Source of the DNA: Megalobrama amblycephala
Taxonomy: Eukaryota; Chordata; Actinopteri; Cypriniformes; Xenocyprididae
Reading direction: 5' to 3'
Length of the DNA stretch: 64,000 nucleotides
Assembly: GCF_018812025.1 (NCBI RefSeq)
Contig: NC_063054.1
Location: 35,608,396 to 35,672,395, forward strand
The notes beneath the pieces were generated by a model. The model saw only the letters and a list, made by a program, of their open reading frames with translations. It did not search any database and had not been told where the DNA came from. This document shows, piece after piece, positions 58,673-64,000 of this stretch (position 1 is its first letter; every line of letters starts with the position of its first letter). Made by a program: the position numbers and the translations under genes.

Positions 58673-59486
58673 TATAGACCACTTTCGAGCAGACGTCACA
58701 ATTACGTCACTTGCAGCTGCGCGCGCATACTGGTTGCAGAAAAATAGTTGAAGCTATTGAAGAAAAATGTGAAAAAATCCACAGAATAAGAGAAAAATGT
58801 TTTGTTGTGCCTCTGGATGTTGGAATCGGAATGCAAAAAATATAGTCTTCATTTTTAAAGAAAACCATCGTTGAAAACGTAATTTGAAGATAAACAGAGA
58901 CGTTTCACAGACTGCACTGATGACACCTGCAAGGATTAGTCTACTATTAAAGCAGGAATTTGATGTAAACAGTAAGTCTCTACATAAAATTCACATATGC
59001 AGTTCAGAGGACATACATACATACAGCATGAAACAATTATAATTAAAATAATTTAAACCTATAATATTTTACATAGATAACTTTTAAACATAATAATTTT
59101 TATTTCACAATTCTGACTTTTTTTTTCTCTTGCATTTGCGTGTTTATTACTCCCAGTTCGGACTTTATAACTCGCAATAGTGAGTTTATTTCACAATTCT
59201 GAGGGGGGAAAAGTCAGAATTGCGGGATAAATTGCAATTCAGAAAAGACAGAATAACGAGTATATCTCACAATTCTGTTTTATTTTGTAAGAAATGTGAT
59301 ATGTAAACTCAGATTTGCGAGAAATAAAAGTCAGAATTGTGAGATATAAACTCGAAATTAACTTTTTTTATTCTTTTATTTCGTGGCTTCCATAGACTTC
59401 TACTACTCAACTTTCATTTTTTGCAACCAGCTAGGCTCCGCCCACAAAAAACGTCATCGCTGTTTGCAAACACCAAATTGGTCTAT
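58673..59486. mobile_element. DNA transposon relic with a THAP-like stub
   Basis: The ends TATAGACCACTTTCG and, reversed, TATAGACCAATTTGG bracket 814 bp. Near 58798 a + strand reading MFCCASGCWNRNAKN then FKENHR and a stop resembles the C2CH start of a THAP zinc finger, found in P-element-type transposases. A fold-back repeat (about 59102-59345; TCAGAATTGTGAGAT units) sits inside. Family assignment is tentative. Confidence 0.4.
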
Positions 59487-60399
59487 ATGTTGTTTCTAAG
59501 CTATTCCGAGTGCTTGTTTGCTTGTTTCTATATAGGAGGTTCCTGGTCCAAATGAAAAGACTCCACCCTCATGTGATATTCTGGTCTCTAGATATGTCAC
59601 ATTTGGCCTCTCTGGCGTGTTACAAAACACTTTGTCTAAGGTCACAGCTGCCCGCAAACACCTGCATTTGACCTGCTGACCACTACCTATAGATGATCTT
59701 TGCCCCAACCTGAACTTTGACCTTCAGGGCTCACACTGACCAGAGGGGAAGTGATGTGTGTGTGCAGTGGTTTTCAGCACAGATTTTGTTGCATTATTTA
59801 GTATTAACAAATAAAAGTGTGATGCTTTAGCACAGTGTTTCTCAACTTTTTTATAGTCTTATTTTCCCCCACAGTAAGACTCATGTATCTCTTCATCAAC
59901 ACCAGCCAGACTTGTTCCTTTATAAAAATGTATATAATTTAGCATCATCATGTAATATTAATAATAAGCCAAACCAATCAATATTGTGAGAGAAAATTGA
60001 TCAAAGAGCTTTATGTCAAAGTGGAACAGGTTAAGAAATATTCATTTTTATTTTAACTTCATTTGTTTTGATATCGGTTTGGTTGGTTGAGACATGTGAT
60101 GAGGAAATTAGGAAAATTGTAGCAAAATATATATGACTTTCTCCATCCAAAAACACATTTTAAGTTTTATGCACAAAAGTAAAAAGGAAAGTTTCAGCCA
60201 ATGTGTGAATGATGATATCTCAGTTTAGAGTGGAAACATAATTATATTTTTTACTTTAGAAAACCTACAGAGACTTTATATTTTAGTGCACAAAACTCAA
60301 AATGATAAAAATGTTTTGTCTCTTTCACACAAATTAGAAAAACATTCTACACAGTAACACATTATTTAGTTTTCTTTCCTGAACTGAAAGTGTTATGCT
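59487..60399. other. Intergenic, AT-rich
   Basis: No gene or named repeat recognised. Confidence 0.45.
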
Positions 60400-61110
60400 G
60401 TTAAATTATATGATATTAATATGATATTTATATTATATGAAATATATTTAACTTTATATTATTAGGGTTGTAAAAACTCATTTTGACATACCTAATATTT
60501 TTATTTTATTTTATTTAGTTTACACACTCTTAGAAGAAAAGGTTCTATATAGAACCAAAAAAGGTTCTATCAGGCGCTACATATATGGAACCCCTAAAAG
60601 GTTCTATATAGAACCCCAAAGAACCTTTTTTTCTAAGAGTGCAGGTACACCTGGTTGGAATTAATCATATTAATTTGATATTCATATTATATGAAATATA
60701 TTTAACTATTTAACTCATTTTGACATACCTAATATTTTTATTTTATTTTATTAAGTATACATGTACCCCTGGTTAGAATTAATCGTATTAATATGATATT
60801 TATTTATTTGTTTATTTTATATGAAATATATTTGTTTTTATATTATCAGGGATGTAAAAACTTATGACAGACCTAATATTTGGATTCTATTTTATTTTAA
60901 TTTAATTTTATTTTATTTTATACACCTCAGTATACAGTACATGTACCCTTGGTTGGAATTTATCATATTAATATAATCTATATGTGAAATATATTTAACT
61001 TTACATTCTTAGGGCTCTAAAAAGAATCTTTTGACAGACCTAATATTTTATTTTCTATTATTATTTTTATTTCATTTTATTTATACACTTTGGTATGCAT
61101 GTACTTCTGG
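60400..61110. repeat. Tandem array of a roughly 150-200-base unit
   Basis: Four diverged copies of a unit. It contains TATGAAATATATTTAACTTT, then GACATACCTAATATTTT and (TTTTA)n, and TGTACCCCTGGTTGGAATTA. A 117-bp MITE interrupts the array at 60525. Confidence 0.75.
60525..60641. mobile_element. Small MITE, AAAGGTTCTATATAGAACC type
   Basis: The ends CACTCTTAGAAGAAAAGGTT and AACCTTTTTTTCTAAGAGTG are near-perfect complements. Repeated GGTTCTATATAGAACC palindromes lie inside. Confidence 0.85.
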
Positions 61111-61289
61111 TTGGAAATCACTGCTTAAGGACATGACGGTCATTCATTTTTCACTCTGAGAAAAAGTGCAGCATTTATTTCTGATTATTGATTATTGATT
61201 AGCTTTAACTTGATTTCAGTTTTAGGCCCTGCAGCCAGACACATATAAATACACAGAGACAGATACACACACACTCACACACACAAAGA

Positions 61290-61800
61290 CTCACGGGCAG
61301 CTGGTTGGACACCCTGCAGGGTCTTTGCGGAGTGTGCGTCTGTGTGCGTTAGCGAGCGAGCAGAGACACGGGCAGCTGCTGCCACTCAGGTCTTTTGTCA
61401 TGAAGACCACTTCCCAGCATGCACCACACAGCCGCCCCATTGTATTCTGGGAGGAGAAGATTTCACGCTTCGGCCCGTTAGAGTCCAGCTGCATCAGAAC
61501 AGACGAACGTGAGTCTATGTGTGAGTGTGTGCATATGTACATGAGAGTTTGTGTGTATTGTCATTATTAGCGTGTTGTGTTGGCGCCCGGCAGGCAAAGA
61601 GCCATGCATGGACAAACATTAGTGTAATGCCTCACGCTAACACACAGAGATAATAACGCTCTTATCCGTAATTGAATAATGTCTTCAGACTCAAGCCTGC
61701 TGGGACACGAGCGCTTAAGAAAATGATCAGCGTCATCTGTCATTGACTGCCAACTCACTCAGACAGACCTAAAGATCTGATCCACTGTCCTGCTGCGCGT
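61290..61800. promoter_or_regulatory. Candidate non-coding regulatory element 3 (or first exon)
   Basis: A unique, GC-richer block. 61400-61510 could be an exon: CTGCTGCCACTCAG, an ATG at 61400 reading MKTTSQHAPHSRPIVFWEEK, and a donor AAC|GTGAGT. 61600-61750 has closely packed homeobox, MEIS and bHLH-like strings (CGTAATTGAATAATG, TCATCTGTCATTGAC). I cannot choose between them. Confidence 0.3.
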
Positions 61801-62243
61801 GTGTGGGGTTATTCAGTTGTACAATGTGGATAAAATGTCCCCAGAAGTGGGTTAAATTTGACAGAACATCCTCAAAGGTACTAAAGTAAATCAATAAGAA
61901 AATACTTCAAGTTTTTCTGTAGCATCTCTCTTGAATACTTGATTCTGATCAGCTGTGGCATTCTGCAGTCCATTCCTGAATAATCACAGACGTCCAGATA
62001 ATAATTCTGAGCGTTATTCCAGGAAACTGATCTCGTACATACCGCTGCTACTTTCATGTCTCTCATACCATTTGTTCTCTTTCTATTGTTTCATGCAAAT
62101 GAAAGTTAGGATCATAATCAGCACCATCTTGCATCTCAAACTTGGATAACTTATAATATACCAAAGAATACTGTAATATTGATGCTAGGTTGTTTTTTGC
62201 ATTAAAATGGAAAGTGAATTTATATATATATATTTTAAATTTA

Positions 62244-62348
62244 TATATCTTAAAGCTTCCAGGAAAAAGTCCATTAAAAAAGTAAAATAAATAAAAAGAA
62301 AAAGATTTACATTTTTTAACGGACTTTTTCATGGAAGCTTTAAGATAT
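62244..62348. repeat. Inverted repeat, 37-base arms
   Basis: ATATCTTAAAGCTTCCAGGA onward (left) pairs with the complement ending TGGAAGCTTTAAGATAT (right), with two mismatches and a loop of about 30 bases. Confidence 0.85.
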
Positions 62349-62382
62349 TCTACATAGAAAATCAATAAATAATTTAATTTAC

Positions 62383-63365
62383 AGGGGACATATCATGAAA
62401 ATCTGACTTTTTCCGTGTTTAAGTGCTATAATCGGGTCCTCGGTGCATCTACCAACCCAGAAAACATGAAAAAGGACAACGCAGTAACTTTGTGGTTCTG
62501 GTAAGTCTTTCTCTACAAGCATGTGAAAAAACGGGCAGCTCAGATTTCGCTTCCCCTAGTGACATAGGAAGGGGATCTTATTATAATATTACTTATTATA
62601 ATCTGCGCGTTTCCAGCCATGGTGCCTCCATTTTGTATTTGCAAGCAAGGCAGATGAAGAAAATGAAAGTAATGCAATGTGTTTCTTTGGTTCAGGCAGC
62701 TCCACTTTCCGTGTGCTTTCCCTTAGTCTCCATAAGCTCTAATAATTTATACTAGCACAAACAGAAGTTGTGTTTGACACAAATGTATCGGTGTTACTTA
62801 TGACTCACATACAAAACAGACTACTAATGTGATGTAATTTTACACCGGACTGCTTCGCAAACGATGGTCAATTCAACGCTGGAATTGCCCAAAAGATTAA
62901 CATGACATGCAAGTCGATGAGTTGAATCAACTCCACAGCAACTACATAAATTTATCCACTAACCATTCAGAAACGTCCAGTTTCATTCTAAAAGTTGTAA
63001 CTTCTTCCTGAGTCTCTCCATCAGTGTCGATTCCGGTTTGAACAATGTAAGGCTGAACACCGTTACTGACAATCCTCATTTTGGCTGCGTGAGATTCTCC
63101 AGCTTTGTTGTTGTTGAGCAACCAAAGTGTGAGCTGTTAAAGCTCCACCCTCTTCTGGAAAGGGGGCCGGGAGCAGCAGCTCATTTGCATTTAAAGGGAC
63201 ACAAAGACGGCGTGTTTTTGCTCACACCCAAATAGTTAAATGAATGCCCCAACCAAAAAGTTATAATAAATGATCTGTGGGGTATTTTGAGCTGAAACTT
63301 CACAGACACATTCTGAGGACACCAGAGGCTTATATTACATCTTGTGAAAATGGGCATAATAGGTC
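62383..63365. mobile_element. Interspersed element starting AGGGGACATATCATGAAAAT
   Basis: The left end AGGGGACATATCATGAAAAT is partly mirrored at the right by CTTGTGAAAATGGGCATAAT and AGGTC. It resembles a common cyprinid repeat whose ends read AGGGGACATATCATG / ATAGGTCCCCT. Non-coding. Confidence 0.55.
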
Positions 63366-63660
63366 ATTAATATTTTAGATATATAGATAGATAGATATTT
63401 GGCTGAATAAGTGGGATAAGTTCTAAAAAGTTTTCTTTTAATGCTTTGCTTTACATGGTCAGTGGTCAGTATAATTAACTTTATATAAAACAGTAGATGT
63501 CTATGGTGTGTCTTCATTTAGATCGCTACATAAATGTGTGTTTGTGAAGGCGGAATGTCTTGACCTTCAGTGGGAGAGAAGAACAAATCATCATCACAGA
63601 GAGACTGTGTCGGGTTTCTGTAGACTGCTGACCAATACTTGTTAGCTCACTAGTTTTATA
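63366..63660. other. Intergenic
   Basis: Short unique stretch with a GATA run at about 63384-63398. Nothing else seen. Confidence 0.45.
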
Positions 63661-63684
63661 CACACACACGCACACACACACACA

Positions 63685-63734
<50 letters not shown>

Positions 63735-63746
63735 CACACACACACA
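63661..63746. repeat. (CA)n microsatellite, slightly interrupted
   Basis: 86 bases of CA with a few G or T changes. Confidence 0.95.
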
Positions 63747-63843
63747 GGCCTGGAGGTCATTAGCTCATTAGTGGTGGAGAAAAAGGAACAAACTGTTTCA
63801 ACTTCACAGCCTTTAAACATCTGAATAATTCAAACACATGCAT

Positions 63844-63844
<1 letters not shown>

Positions 63845-63890
<46 letters not shown>
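63845..63890. repeat. (CA)23 microsatellite
   Basis: Pure CA tract near the window end. Confidence 0.95.
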
Positions 63891-63892
<2 letters not shown>

Positions 63893-64000
63893 TCTAAATT
63901 ATTCACCAAAAGAAGAACAGAATTATTACAGGAAGAATTACAGAACTACTGTGCAGTCAACATTAACAGCCAAGTGTGTGTGTGTCTGAGTGTGTGTGAG

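Overview
The window looks like nuclear DNA of a bony fish, most likely a cyprinid (carp, barb or zebrafish relative). It is AT-rich and full of dinucleotide microsatellites. Interspersed repeats typical of cyprinids fill it: fold-back and MITE families, hAT-like elements with 8-bp target duplications, a decayed Tc1 transposase and a tRNA-derived SINE. Genes are split by long introns. Species assignment is inference from repeat style and from the two recognised proteins.

Layout. (1) Positions 1-7850 hold the 3' half of rab10 on the + strand: four coding exons (residues about 64-201) and a 3' UTR, with a roughly 2.6-kb hAT-like composite element in the last intron. (2) 7850-13100 is intergenic and largely fold-back elements and MITEs. 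(3) 13100-18650 holds a candidate spliced + strand gene that I do not recognise. A GC-rich start region leads into three phase-consistent exons; the last exon is not identified, and a good poly(A) signal lies at 18624. (4) 19240-45187 holds complete lin28b on the + strand. Its four coding exons encode 219 residues (cold-shock domain plus two CCHC zinc knuckles). The first coding exon supplies only 10 coding bases. Introns are 0.6, 11.2 and 5.8 kb, and a probable 3' UTR of up to 7.3 kb follows. (5) 45.2-64 kb has no gene I can name. It is repeats, microsatellites and a few unique GC-richer blocks that look like candidate conserved non-coding elements.

Biology. Rab10 is a membrane-traffic GTPase. 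Lin28b is an RNA-binding protein that blocks let-7 maturation. The strongest non-coding signal is in the lin28b 3' region. Sense-strand 8-mer seed matches for let-7, miR-125, miR-9 and miR-30, the families reported to repress Lin28 in vertebrates, cluster within about 540 bases at 43.27-43.81 kb. Another let-7 8-mer lies 31 bases after the stop codon. A second notable point is a pure (TG)34 tract that replaces the polypyrimidine tract of lin28b coding exon 3, recalling the UG-repeat splice control known from CFTR.

Mobile DNA is repeatedly nested. At 55.0-56.7 kb there is a three-level insertion (MITE, then hAT-like, then a 495-bp palindrome), with exact 8-bp target duplications at the two inner levels. 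A second three-level nest lies inside the probable lin28b 3' UTR.
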